DNA from: Tieghemiomyces parasiticus
Taxonomy: Eukaryota > Kickxellomycota > Dimargaritomycetes > Dimargaritales > Dimargaritaceae
Direction: 5' to 3'
Length of the DNA stretch: 64,000 bases
Assembly: GCA_027575765.1 (NCBI GenBank)
Contig: JANBPT010000152.1
Span: 1-64,000 of the forward strand
Part shown: positions 43,014 to 54,330 of the stretch, piece by piece
Position numbering within the stretch: the first letter of the stretch is position 1
Layout of the letters: every line of letters starts with the position of its first letter
Notes under the pieces: model-generated
The model's input: the letters and a program-made list of their open reading frames with translations, nothing else
What the model was told of the DNA's origin: nothing
Database searches by the model: none
Made by a program: the position numbers and the translations under genes

Positions 43014-44403
43014 TTACATCACCATGACGATTCCTAGCGACATGGCGGCTAATAGGACGTCCAGGCTCCCCCTGATATGCACAGCCAAGTCGGGAAGGTC
43101 GGCAAAGTCGTAAGTCAGCGAATGATCTGCACCGTCAAAACACCTAATATTTTCCCCCAACCTTATCCCTGAGCTAGGTCTTTAACTTGGAACAGTCCAC
43201 CCTAACTGTAGTTACCACTGTGGTGTCGGCGAGTTTGAGAGAGTAGAATTTCATAGCGGATAGCGTGCCTCGTAGGTCGATCGAACCCCGAACGGCCTGC
43301 AGGGACTCAAATTTGTTGAAGAGGTGGAGGCCATTACAGGCAGCCATTAGAATATCATCGCTCATGTCATTGAGGATAAGGAAGGATAGTTGGCCCAGAC
43401 TATCGTTATGAATGAACCGGAAGGCGTCGCCAACGGAGAGGAGCACTGGGAAACTCAAACTTCCGAGACGGCCACCGACGGTCTCAAGCTGGGGCAGGAA
43501 AAGCAGTTGGAGCGAAGTGCTTTGGACGGTGAGGTTCCGGCCAACGGCTTTCAGGATTGGCGCGAAGAGATTGCTCACTTGCGCCACCATCAGACCATTG
43601 TTCACCGTCTCAAGCTGTGGCAACTGGTGTAGCTTTGTCTTGTGCATGCCAGCTGGAATAGCTTCCAGGTCATCCTGGTCTACTGTAACGAAATCTGAAG
43701 TACTAAACGCGACGATGGTAAAGTTACCTAGTCCGTCAGTCTCATGGACCCTGGTGAAATCTGAGCAAGGTGGTCCTTGTGGTTTGGTATTCGCGCTCCG
43801 GCGACCTTCACGCTTCATCACAGTCTTTACCTAGGTTGTTGTTGTGATCTATTAGACCACCGACACGGTTGAGATTAGGAATGTACACGGCCTGTATACG
43901 GATGTTGTTGCTCACGAGTAGTCCTCCCGAATTATTTACCACATTGTGTAGACTCACATTGACTAGCTGGTCGTTCCTTGATACTTTGAAATGGCCCTGC
44001 AAGGTACGATGGTTATCGAGGCGCACCGTGGAGAGATTTGTCAGGTTGAGGTCATTATCGCCCGTCACCCGGGTGCACAGATTGACGTTCGCCAGGCCCT
44101 CTCTGGTCTCTATGGCGCGGTCCTAGACGCAGTTCTCAGTTAGGGTACCTGGGTAGGATGATACAGGATAAAGTAGAAGCTGATGTAGGTTACCGCTTAA
44201 GTTATAACCGCGGCTGTCTAGTTGTGTTTCAGTCGAGCTGACTTCAAATGATCCTAGGCAGAAGGTCGGGGCATAAGGTATAGAAAGGAACGGTCATAAG
44301 TAGACGATAGATTCTGCATGAGCGTGACTGAAGGCTACCTACCTCTGAGGGGCTCGATGCAGGCGGCAGTATAGGCCAGCAGGCCAAAGATCTAGCGATG
44401 TAT
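43014..44403 (-). pseudogene. Decayed L-domain GPI-protein gene, copy 2 of the array
   Basis: It aligns along its whole length with copy 3 but has several lesions. Exon 1 (44343-44403) keeps its exact 61-nt length and a GTAGGT donor, but the start codon is ATA (44401-44403) and codon 4 is TAG (44392-44394). The acceptor expected at 44140-44141 reads AA rather than AG. The Gly codon after the first conserved Cys is TAG (44123-44125). Most of the L-domain region is still legible (43174-44120), for example LTVQSTSLQLLFLPQLETVGG. A further TAG sits at 43174-43176, another near 43144, and a +1 shift near 43144 moves the C-terminal part, including CFDGAD and the GPI-type tail ending LGIVMVM, into another frame that stops at 43014. 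A possible 70-nt intron at 43761-43830 may instead be a local shift. The gene cannot make the full protein. Confidence 0.9.
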
Positions 44404-45267
44404 GGGTTGTCAATAGTAAAGGTAGATGTGCTATTGCATTGGGAAGGAATAGCGGAATAATGGCCTCGAATAAACAGCGTGGTAAGTAAAGCTCGGGGTG
44501 CCAAAAAAAATTAATATAAAAACCCCACTTTCGGACTAATATACAAGGAGCTGGTGAGCAGGTTGACCTATATACTCGCTTGGCCATTGTAGCTGGTATT
44601 TGGTCCAGGAGGGGGGGGGCAAGCTAGGGTGGGCTATTGTGCTGATAAAAATGTCATGCCTTATTTTCCAAGCGAGGATGCCCAAAGCGAGGGAATAGAA
44701 AGTGGTCTTATGCGACTTGCTGGGTCGCCACTATGTGCAGTGTATCCTTTTAGAAGAGCCGCCGTTGGAACACCAAATGATTACCTTGTTTCGTAGTTGG
44801 GCGTGACCGCTGTTGTTAACCACCATAACCGTCTCCAATTCCCAATACCTACTACCGCCAGCCCTACTCTTCTCCTCTTGCACCTTTACGTGACCATAAT
44901 AATCTCGGGGCTCTCGTCCTATCCCATGGGCTACACTAATCCTGCCTTGGCGTCACCATCTCTTTCACCCACTTTTCCATCACTAGCACTGTTAGTGCCC
45001 TGGCCAGTCCTATGGTGGCCAGTGGGTAGCCGAAAAATAATAAAAAAGCGTCAGCCGTTGGCCTCGTTTACCTTTCTACGAATCTTATCGCTAAGTAGGA
45101 TAAATCTAAACGGTACAGGGCATCACACGATGAAACCTATAATCTAAGCAACTTGTAAATAACACATTTGATCAGGGAGAATAATGCGCTAAAGGCTAAG
45201 TTTGGATAGGACCCGCGGTCTACTTCATTGATATAGTAGCTATAATCGACCTAAGCTAATGGCGGTT
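44404..45267. other. Intergenic region of the L-domain array
   Basis: Spacer between pseudogene and copy 3. No gene is recognised. A 9-base G run occurs at 44611-44619. Confidence 0.5.
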
Positions 45268-46611
45268 TTAGATTACCAGGACGGCGGTGAGAATGATGGC
45301 CAGGAGGATGGTCCCCAAGCTGATTTGGGCAGTCAAGGCCTTATTGGGCAGAAGGTTAAAATCACCTATGTACTTGAAATCGGCACCATCAAAGCACGTC
45401 ACCTTACCCTCAACCTTACTGTCGTATTGCGCATGGACATTGGTGCAGTTAACAAGATACGAGCTAACAACTGTCATGTTACCAGCTTTAGCAAGGACGT
45501 CCAGATTCACGTTGGTTAGGATGCCGCGGAGATCGATCGTGTGATTTACGGTATGTAGAGACGGGAAACCATTGAAGGTATTGACTTGATGACAATCGGC
45601 CATGCGCAGATCAGCGCCGATGGTTTCCAGACTCGCAAAGGACGGCACAAGCAAATCCTTGTTATGCCAGAGTTCCAGGGTCTCACTAACGGATTTCAGC
45701 ACTGGAAAGTTAATGCGTCCTAGCTCTGCATTGTTGTTGATACGTAAAGACCCACCGACGGACTCGAGCTGGGAAAACTCCATCTGGTCCATCGTATGAG
45801 AGTCAAGCCTAAGGTCGCGGCCAACGGTCCTGAGTGCCGGCACGTGCAGGTACGTGGAATGTGTCACAGACATTTTCTCACCTACGCTGACGAGTTGCGG
45901 GAAATACACCTTACCCCGCTTAGCGTCACCTGGCTGGCCACTGAGGGATACGTAAAGATTATCTTCGACCTCGGCGAGACGCGGGAAGGTGACACTGATA
46001 ATGGCGTGGTTACGGAACATGGAGACATCGCGGGCTTTAACAAAGCTCAGGTTGGGTAGCTCCTTGAGCCAGGTATCCTGGATGTGGAAGCGGCCGATTT
46101 CCGCTTGGTTGGGCGGCAGGCTCAGGGTCTCTAATTGGATATTGTTGTTGACCACAATCCCACCGACATGATTGAGGTTCGGGGTGTAAACAGCCTGAAG
46201 ACGGTCGTTGCCAATAATGACCAACTCACGCGTAATGTGCTCCATGTTTGGCAAAGCTACTTTGACCAGGGACACGTTGTTGGTCACATTGAAATTTCCC
46301 TGCAGGGCACGGAGAGAACCCAATGTCAAGTCAGTCCAGTCGCTGTTGTCAATCGTGATGCTGCCCGTCACCTGGGTGCACGCATTGAGGCTGGCGAGAT
46401 CACTATCGGTCAAGACATGGTAGTCGCCAAAACAGGACTCGGCTTGAAGGGTTAGGTGCGAGCAATATCATATGCAGAGGTGTCAGTAGATGCTGGTAAG
46501 GAAGAGACGATTAAGGACGCGCTGGCCGTTGTTTGTCTGGCGAGACTTACCTCGGACGGCGACTGCATACGCAATGGCAGAAACCAAAGCTCCGATAATA
46601 GAGGAACGCAT
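45268..46611 (-). CDS. GPI-anchored L-domain (Ecm33/Sps2-like) cell-surface protein, copy 3
   Basis: Exons 46551-46611 (61 nt) and 45268-46442 (intron 108 nt, phase 1) give 411 residues. The signal peptide is MRSSIIGALVSAIAYAVAVR. The mature protein starts AESCFGDYHVLTDSDLASL and continues with L-domain repeats (LEHITRELVIIGN-like, LESVGGSLRINNNAEL, LKSVSETLELWHN, LETIGADLRMADC) and many N-x-S/T glycosylation sites. The cysteines near the C-terminus (VNCTN, VTCFDGADF) match those of copy 1. The tail ISLGTILLAIILTAVLVI is a typical GPI signal. A clear TATA box lies 200 bases upstream. The role is inferred as in copy 1: wall or membrane surface protein of the Ecm33/Sps2 type. Confidence 0.9.
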
Positions 46612-46810
46612 TGTAAATTAACGGATAAGAGGATGAATGTTAACTATGAAGGAAGGAGGTCGCACTTGGAGTTTGGTGGATAATATGATAAACAGTCAAG
46701 AGCTATGGGGCGAGAAAAGGGGCTAAAGTATCAAGGCAGCCGATAATTTAAAATACGGAAACCGTACTAAAACCGTCACTGGGTACTGGTGGGGGGAGGT
46801 GAGCCGTCGG

Positions 46811-46818
46811 CTTTTATA
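46811..46818 (-). promoter_or_regulatory. TATA box of L-domain copy 3
   Basis: TATAAAAG on the minus strand, 200 bases upstream of the ATG at 46611. It is the best TATA match in the array. Confidence 0.6.
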
Positions 46819-47329
46819 CTCCCTATGCTATTGGAAAAACTATCCTCGACAGGCAGGGTGGTTTGAGAGAGGGAGGGAGGGTGCGAGACCGTGAGGCCAA
46901 GTGGGTGGGAGGGAGAGGGAAAACGCCGCACGGTAGGGCGGGAAGTTGGACGTTGATAGTGGCGGTGGTGACTGCATTGGTCTGTTTTTGCTTTCAATAT
47001 CTGGCTTCCTGGTCAGCGGGCTAGCGTCCAGATACTGGAGTGTATTAGTTCAGCCCTAGAGTTATACAGCTTTCCCTCCTCCTTCCCTATACGGGGTTGA
47101 CGGACGACGTCTTCGCTTTACCAAATGTTACGTTGGCGACGCCACCGCCGCTCTTTGGTAACGTAGTACCAGCGTCGCCACTGGCGTACCGAGAGAGAGA
47201 GAGAGGTAGTGGCAAACGAACAAGCGTAGAAGGAGGCGGAGATATACTAGCAGGGCAAATGGATCCAACCTCTCTCGTCGGTCTCGTCTTAGGTATACCA
47301 CACAATCGTTTAAGGTTTCCCAATTCCTG

Positions 47330-47592
47330 ACGATAAGCAGTGTCAGTACAATCTGATCCGCTCCGACCCCGCCTTTAGCGTAGTGGGCTGGAAAGTAAGG
47401 CCATTGATGGTAAAGGTTAAGCTGCTTCAAATTCATCAACGACGAACAGCTCGAGTCATTATTCCATAACCCGCCGAGAAGGTCATCGACGGCGGAGTAC
47501 GCTTTGGAGTTGCACTGTATCACCCGCCAAGGCTTGGCGCTCAGTGCGTAATATTGCCCTGCACCGAAAGCAATGGAAGTAAGGCGTGGCAT
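47330..47592 (-). pseudogene. Possible fragment of a leucine-rich protein gene
   Basis: From an ATG at 47592 the frame reads MPRLTSIAFGAGQYYALS and later LMNLKQLNLYHQWPYF, with the spacing of leucine-rich repeats such as those in F-box/LRR proteins. There is no start region or domain in front; SPT4 ends only 250 bases upstream. It could be a gene relic or chance. A CCAG acceptor immediately precedes the ATG. Confidence 0.25.
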
Positions 47593-47840
47593 TTCCTGGT
47601 CTAGGGCTCGATTACGCTTGGCATATGGTCAACGACTCAGGAAACTTACTACCCCCAGCAGTGCAATGGATTGAACAGAGAATTAAATATACAGAAACAT
47701 GCCTTCATTATAAACCCTTGTTCAAATGGTATCACCCGACATGACAAAATCACACGACCGACAGACAGCCGCTCACGATCAACACGGATCAGGCACGACG
47801 AGGGACACTCCCGGACGCTTAAGCGCCTTCTAAGCATCCC

Positions 47841-48425
47841 TTAGTCCTTCACGGTACCGTCGCGGGGACGGTATGTGATACCGCGGCGCTCTAGCTCCAT
47901 TTCAATATCCTCGGGTATCCGACCCGACACCTGGGCAGCGTAGAGGCCTTTGGCGTACTTTTCGATACGCTGCCAGCGGCTGAGCCAGCTCTCGCCGGGT
48001 CGCATCATGGCCACGAAACCGTTGAAATTAGAGCTGGTGCAGTCAAGGACCCGTTCATTGTTCCCCCGCATGCGGAGAACCTCTTCGCAGTTCTCGCAGC
48101 CGCTTTTGAGGAACTGACTCTGGTTCTGAGTGTGGAAGACGGCGAAGGGCAAAAGGGGCGGTTGTACGGTCGAGAAAAACAGAGTGTAGGCGTAGTTAAT
48201 GGCTAATAAAGTGGTAAATGTGTTGTGATTTCAGTGATAGGCAAGTAGTCAGTGGACTTGCAGTCAGGTCACTAGCTTAACACGAGATATGCCGTAGAAA
48301 GTAGTCGTCTGGTGAGTATTGGCCGTCCGAATAACGTTAGAATCTGCATGGGTGCCTACCTTGATCAGGGAACAGAGGAGGCACGCCCGAAGCTGACGTT
48401 TATCTTGAGGCACTATTGTGGACAT
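47841..48425 (-). CDS. SPT4: Transcription elongation factor SPT4
   Basis: Exons 48360-48425 and 47841-48125 (intron 234 nt, phase 0) give 116 residues, the standard SPT4 size. The zinc finger is made from both exons: LRACLLCSLIK before the intron and GCENCEEVLRMRGN after it. Further family marks are VLDCTSSNFNGFVAMM, SWLSRWQRIEKYAKGLYA, VSGRIPED and RRGITYRPRDG. SPT4 pairs with the NGN domain of SPT5 as DSIF and keeps RNA polymerase II processive. Without the splice, the second exon has no Met in the correct place. This is one of the firmest calls in the window. Confidence 0.97.
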
Positions 48426-48768
48426 GGTGTAGAGGATGTGGTAAATTCGAGAATCGACGCGGCAGATACGGTTTGGTACTAGTAATAAGGCTAAAGGATG
48501 GTAGGGATGGAGATGACCTTGGGGAATTTAGCAGAAGCAAAAGAGGACGGCGCTATTGAGGTCAAGGGATGTGGATGAACGAGGACTCTTTCATTAAAAT
48601 AAGCACATCAGCCAATTTGTACATACCCAGCTAGTTCTGACGTGCAGCGACTGTGATGCTCATCCAGCAGCTAGTTCATCCCAGGAAGTGCCTTCCATAA
48701 ATTGTTTCCGTCACGTACAATCGCTTCTACATACCACGGCCAACCGGTCATGATTTGGCTTCATGCCT

Positions 48769-49026
48769 TTAGTGTTTCTCGCTATTGTGATTTAGGCAAA
48801 AGGCCTGTTTTAATTCATATAAGAAGTCGAAAAATTTAAAGTACAAGGAGCAAGCCAAGGTTAGCAAAACAACGCCATTCAGTAGAGCTAAAGATGGATA
48901 AAAAACAGATTTCAGGATGGACTGGATGCTTGTCCAATTCTGCCGTGGCGGGTGCACCGCGCTAATAGTTGGGAAACGGTAGCGATCAATGGCGGGCCAG
49001 GCAGGACAGGCTAAACGTGTAAACAT
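48769..49026 (-). CDS. Possible small single-pass membrane protein
   Basis: An 85-residue frame starts at the ATG at 49026. One strongly hydrophobic helix (SLALLNGVVLLTLACSLYF, about 46-64) sits in the second half, followed by a mixed tail. No family is recognised. Its transmembrane segment ends in LYFK, as does that of the next small gene. It may be a chance frame; length alone does not support it. Confidence 0.3.
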   Translation of the reverse strand: MFTRLACPAWPAIDRYRFPTISAVHPPRQNWTSIQSILKSVFYPSLALLNGVVLLTLACSLYFKFFDFLYELKQAFCLNHNSEKH

Positions 49027-49198
49027 GTAAGAGGGACGGCTAACGTCCAGTGCACCTTTTCAATGGCCGTGGTCGATTGCTTCAACGCAGGTTTTGGGAA
49101 GGCGTGAGATATTTACATCACCTTGCTGGCACGTACTAGTCGTAAAGTAGGGGTGCGGCATTGGGTACAGTATAAAGGACGGTATAAGGTGACAGGTG

Positions 49199-49525
49199 CT
49201 ACTTAAAATAAAGTATGACACAGAGCATAGTGAGTAGCATTATGACTACCACGTCCCACTGACGGTCGTTGAGTCCTAGTATAACCACATCGCTGGCGTG
49301 GTTGCAGGATGCCGGCGACTGCACGGTGACCATGAGCACGGACGAGTGGGCTACAGTATCGGTTTTCTCGGGAATATTGACGACGAAACTCATTTGACCA
49401 GGTCTGCTGGTAACATGGTGAGGTATGACTTCAATGTAGCCGGGCGGGGCGGCTACCATGGTCGTTGCGGCCTCGTTAGAGAGCAGCGGCTGAGACTCCA
49501 GGGCGGAGGTTGTGTCAACAGCCAT
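49199..49525 (-). CDS. Small tail-anchored membrane protein with PPGY motif
   Basis: A 108-residue frame starts at the ATG at 49525. The N-terminal part is polar and contains a dileucine-type ESQPLLSNE and a PPGY (PPxY) motif at about 27-30, the kind bound by WW domains of Rsp5/Nedd4 ubiquitin ligases. A hydrophobic helix (WDVVVIMLLTMLCVILYF, about 90-107) ends one residue before the stop, as in tail-anchored proteins inserted by the GET pathway. The 5' flank (49530-49870) is pyrimidine-rich on this strand, like the leaders of other genes here. No named family is recognised. The composition looks coding, but the function is open. Confidence 0.5.
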   Translation of the reverse strand: MAVDTTSALESQPLLSNEAATTMVAAPPGYIEVIPHHVTSRPGQMSFVVNIPEKTDTVAHSSVLMVTVQSPASCNHASDVVILGLNDRQWDVVVIMLLTMLCVILYFK

Positions 49526-51804
49526 GATGAGACGTATACGTTTATGAAAGGTTAATGTAAAGAATAAGGAGAGACAGGCGGGTATGGAAGGGTGAAGGGG
49601 GCAGCCGCTGATGTAGAAGGGGTAGCCGGGGAACGTAATGACACGAAATGAAGGGCGAAAAGTGTGATAATGAAAGGGTGGTGGGCTTCAGTGAGAGTGG
49701 TAGGATGAAGGTCATGCGACTCCAGCGCTGGCTCTTGATATACGATCGGTCGGGCTACCATCGATCGATAGGAGCAGCAGGGGATTACCGAGAGGACGGC
49801 GCGTGGGCAGGGCAGAGCGAACGGCAGCGAAGAGAGAAGGTATCGGAAGAGATTGGCGCGTAAGGAGTTACACAAGCCAATTCATGAAAGGAAGGGATCT
49901 ACGAGTGAATCGGGCGGGTGCGAGGAACACAAAAAGAGAGAGAAGATGTGGCCTGTGCGACCAAAAGCGGAGGCCGGTGCGCGTACCCCTCTCGTATCGT
50001 TACGACCTGTAAACTAAGAGAGCGGGAGACCAGGCCTATCGGATAATGTGCCTTTACGGAACGGTAAAAAATAATAATACTCGAGCCTCCGCCTTGAACT
50101 GCACTGACCGTCGAGCTTAGCGGATCCTGTATCGTTGCAGCATAGCCCATCAGGCCGATTAAAGGGGCAGTGGGGTTACTCCTTTTGTATCTGTAGTTAT
50201 TACTTTGCTGTTGTATTCTATACGCCTCGCCAATGGTGCACCACTGCTTTTTCTCGTACTCACCTTTTACTCCGGTTTACTTTACGACCTCGCTGCTGCA
50301 TTGTTGGCGTGCCGCGGAAAACGGATAACGGGAGTGAAGCCGAGAGTAAACGCTTGGTTCTATGTGATAATGTAAGACCATCTACATTACACCTAGATGC
50401 GGGCAGTCGGTGTAGTCTATCCAACACAGGGGGGGGGGCAATACCAACGGCTAACTGCTGAAGTATTTTTGGGGCTACCTTTCGTCCTGCACGCAACTGC
50501 AGGCTCGGTTACTTCCCGAATCCGTCGGAGACAGCCACAGCGCCTGGCGAGTATCGTATGATAACCGCCCCCCCCTCGCTCGTTGTAGTAGCGATTACTC
50601 CAATATAATAGGTTCAAATTGACAATGACTTTAGAGTTCACGACATTCCATAGGACGTTTTATTCCGTCACAAAGAGATGGTTAAAGGGCACAATCGCTT
50701 GGGCAGATGATTCACGACGAGCAAATCCTTTTGGGCATGTGAGATTTACCGCCTTTAATAACGGATTGTGTTATCGGTAACCATTGCCATCGAAATAGTA
50801 CCGCCAAAATACATCAACCATTCTCTGCTGCTGTCGATTGAGAGCACCCTAAACATTAGTGTGCGGTGCTATTAGGTGATTAGCGGCGGCTCCGGTGAAA
50901 CGACTTGTGAATTGCATATGTACAATACTATAGGCTTATTGCGGCCTCTTGTGGGTCTCACACGCGATCTTACATCACTAGCTGTCCATCCACCAGTCCT
51001 CTCCTTCATAGCCGGTTGTAATAACTGCCCTAGCCGGCTGGATGGCCATTTCAAATTATCTTCCATAGTTACAGGGCCCCAGCTCTGGCCTATACCCCCT
51101 CCCGCGTGCATCACACTCGTTGACCGCTAAGGCCACTGGGCCGTCAAGGTTAATGGGATGATCGGACCACTCAATTTGGCGCCCGCTAGAGTCCCGGACG
51201 TCTTCATAACTCGTTTCTATTATCCCGATAGTCCCGCATCAATGAATCATTGCATGGAACCTAGCCGCCACCTCCCTTAGAGCCCTACTGGGTTAGAAAT
51301 TCGCGTGGATTTTATTGTAGTTTTCTTTGCCTATTTGGACGCCACTGTGCATTCTTTTTGTTATCTACATTCTCTAAATTTACATGGGACAGTATTAGCG
51401 ACCGTAAATCTAAAAATGGTGTAGTTTTTAGCCAATACATATAAGTTTGAACGTCTAGTGTGAAGCTCTGCCGAATGGCTATGCAGGACTATCCAGGGAA
51501 AGGTAAGGTATGAGGGTCAAAAAAACGCTTTTGATTACACTTGATTTATAAAAAAAAACGGGAAAGACCTGGCTATTGGTGGTCGCATATTATACATACC
51601 GGCGTTAAAGGTATTGGGGATTGCTTGCTTCCCAGTTGAGGCTGCTTCTTTTGCTCGTCGCCTTATAACTAAGGGCAGTCGGGTCTGAATGGTCGAAGTC
51701 GGCCTATTTCGGAACTTCGTAAGCCGTTACTATGCTTCATGAAATAAAAGAGAACATCCTTGACTTCTCACATTGCACTTAATTAGCTACGATACCTTTA
51801 TTTA
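49526..51804. other. Intergenic region
   Basis: About 2.3 kb. The left 350 bases are the likely leader of the small gene at 49199-49525. No other gene is recognised. Homopolymers of 10 G (50429-50438) and 8 C (50568-50575) are present. Confidence 0.5.
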
Positions 51805-52704
51805 TTAAATGGCATAGGCCAGATAGCTAGGCTCGGAATTGTGCTTTAATCCGGCCATCTTAATGGCGTCCATACTGGCATCGATACGCTCCCGACAGTA
51901 GGCGATGCAGTCGAATTTACATAGTGGACACACAGCTGCCCCGTGGGTCAACCAGCCATCGATACATTCTTGATGAAAGACGTGTTCGCAGGGCATGCGG
52001 CGCCACATCTGACCTACCTCGTCATTTCCTTCTAGGCAAATAGGACATGCAGCTTCTCCTAGGGCTATTCTAATCCCCGCTAGCGCTTCACGGCTAGGGG
52101 CGCATGCAGCGTCTATTCTCTGGGGTTCTATCGGGAATTCGCGTCCCTCATCGGTGTCGTGCCTGCCGAGTTGCCTACCATGTCCCACGTGTACGGCGCA
52201 CTTTAAAGCCCGCCAGTAAACCATAACCTTAGTCACAGAAAAGTTCCATGGTTTAAATAGGCGTAGTCGTAAACCATTGGTGACCGTCTCAGCCGACGGG
52301 ACAGAATCCCCCTCTTTGCTATCTGGCTCAATTACACACAATGTGAAGTAGTTCAACAAGCCCCTTTCGAGAGGTGGGGGTCGACGGCCTTCCAGGTGTT
52401 GGACAGCCGCGTCCAATCGCCATCGCTGGCGTTCTAAGCGAGTATGGCGGCGCCGCAGTCGTCTATGACTCCGACGTTTCCGTATACAATATACCAAAAT
52501 TATGACGACAGCGATGGTAATTACAATGGTAACCAGGGCTGAAATGAGGGCGGTCAGGGCCCCAGTTGAGAGGCTCGGGCTGTCATGAACCGTGGTGATG
52601 TGGCGAACAGAAAGCCTTGGAAGCAGGGGAAGACCGGCCTTCGCTGTTGGTATGGTACACCCTGTTCGAGGGACGATGGTGTGGATACCAAGAGGAGGTG
52701 ACAT
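51805..52704 (-). CDS. Transmembrane RING-H2 protein, probable E3 ubiquitin ligase
   Basis: From the first in-frame ATG (52704) this gives 299 residues. A single transmembrane helix (ALTALISALVTIVITIAVVIILV, about 48-70) is followed by a strongly basic cytosolic stretch (CIRKRRSHRRLRRRHTR), then a RING-H2 finger at about 215-260: CPICLEG ... MPCEHVFHQECIDGWL ... CPLC. This is the layout of membrane RING ligases of the PA-TM-RING/ATL kind, which ubiquitinate proteins at endosomes, vacuole or plasma membrane with an E2. The frame stays open for about 130 bases upstream of the ATG (to a stop near 52838), and that part reads like a lumenal segment. The real gene may therefore have an upstream exon with a signal peptide, and the start given here is provisional. 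Confidence 0.78.
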   Translation of the reverse strand: MSPPLGIHTIVPRTGCTIPTAKAGLPLLPRLSVRHITTVHDSPSLSTGALTALISALVTIVITIAVVIILVYCIRKRRSHRRLRRRHTRLERQRWRLDAAVQHLEGRRPPPLERGLLNYFTLCVIEPDSKEGDSVPSAETVTNGLRLRLFKPWNFSVTKVMVYWRALKCAVHVGHGRQLGRHDTDEGREFPIEPQRIDAACAPSREALAGIRIALGEAACPICLEGNDEVGQMWRRMPCEHVFHQECIDGWLTHGAAVCPLCKFDCIAYCRERIDASMDAIKMAGLKHNSEPSYLAYAI

Positions 52705-54330
52705 GGTAGTATGCTGTACGGCTACGAATTCAATCAATGTAAAACATATACCGAGTTTAGGGCCATCAGGTACCCAGGTAGAGAAGAAAAAGGTGGTAGC
52801 TGTATTGGCGTATGCCGTTGAGGAAGTGGCTCAGGCGGATGTCAGCCGCTTTGCATCATGGCATCTCGCCTGTATTAAATAGAAGGCGACTAGTCGAAAC
52901 ACCTTACAAAAATTTACAAGTCTGTAGGGAGAAGGTTGGCCCACCTATGGGTGAAGGGTGGCGTTATTCGGCGTTGAACCCGCTCTTCTCAGCTGTCAAT
53001 TAAGTTTAATAAGCAGGTATAGTCTACCTCTCCGTGTTCTCCGATGGCGGGTTCAACAGCTATTGGATTAGCCAAAGCAAGGACCCACACTCCGCCGCCA
53101 CTTTCTGTTTATCCTTTTCCAGACCGAGCCTAGTTATCATGTAGGGCCTGGACCCAGCCTGTACGGAAGACCCACGGTTTGTCTGGTGGTCACCGTTTGA
53201 CAGGTGGAAGCTTTTGCCGAGAAGGCATACCACTGCGGCTGCAGTGCTCGTGGCCAATTGCAAGTGAAGAAATAGGAGGAACAGCGGCCGGTTACCCAGC
53301 TATGGCCCCCGCTTGCACCTGTCAAACAATAAGGAAATCACAAACTGTGTAGGAGGCCAGCGCATTTCCAAATAGTAATATGTGAAATGGATGGGAGAAT
53401 ATGAGCATTTGGGCGCTGGTGGCAAGGCTGAATAATTGCTTACGAAACCGGCTGCAATTTAAAGGCCATCTGACGGGCGGGTACCCGGTAAAACTATTCA
53501 GACAGGCCCGACTATCTGCCAGACACAAACTTTTTCACGTTATGTGCGAGCATGCTATCGTCCTTGCCCTAGATATCGCCAAGTAGACCACGAAATCCCA
53601 GATAATCGAGTAGTGTCCTCGCAAATCGCCATTTACTCGGATATTAAGAAGACCTGCCCATAGATAGAAACCGAAGCCTAAACGCCAGGGCTGTTAAGTG
53701 TACCTTGGTAGATATGGTAACCCACCAATTACGGCCATTGATGGCAGCGCAAGCCGATGAACTACTTCCTGATATCCCCTGCCATATCTTTGCTAAAATT
53801 CAATCACCCTGTCATAACCCCATCGCGATATCACCACTGGACTAGAAAAAGACACTGGGTCAATGAAGGTGTGGGGCTACCGTGAATAAAGGGAGGTGGT
53901 AGGTCCAAGCCCAAACACCTAGCATGAACTTAGAGTAGGCGGTGGAGTGTGGTAAAAGTCTCAAGAACTTGTGACTCGGCGGGTCAGTTAGGTTAACTGC
54001 GCTGGTGGTAAGGCCTGGGCTGACCACAAGGGAAGTGTCAACAGGATACATAGAGAATTCGATAGCCTGCGCGCTAAATGACGAGGCTGGACGAGGCCTG
54101 CCGCTGTTACCATCGGCCGATCTCACTAAAAGAGAGAACTGGCGTACCACCACAAGGGCCTGGAAACTGCCGCCACTGGTGGCGGAGTATGCAGTTCCCA
54201 CTGTAGCCTCAAAACGCCCTTTACTGCCAAGTTGACCTTGCTACCATGAGCCAATCCGCTCTAAATCCTTAACTTCTTTGCTTTGCCACGGCTCTGTTTT
54301 ATACCCCTCTGAATAATTGCATGAACCATC
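52705..54330. other. Intergenic region
   Basis: About 1.6 kb. Left end: possible 5' exon sequence of the RING gene. Right end: promoter of COX18. A 113-codon frame at 53860-54201 (minus) starts only at GTG and is listed among the rejected items. Confidence 0.45.

Noticed and set aside
43761..43830. A 70-nt intron inside the L-domain pseudogene
   Set aside because: Donor, acceptor and phase fit, but neither functional paralogue has an intron there; local decay explains it equally well, so it is not annotated separately.
53860..54201. 113-codon frame on - just left of COX18
   Set aside because: The sequence reads somewhat protein-like, but it starts at GTG and an upstream exon would have to overlap the COX18 promoter and gene.
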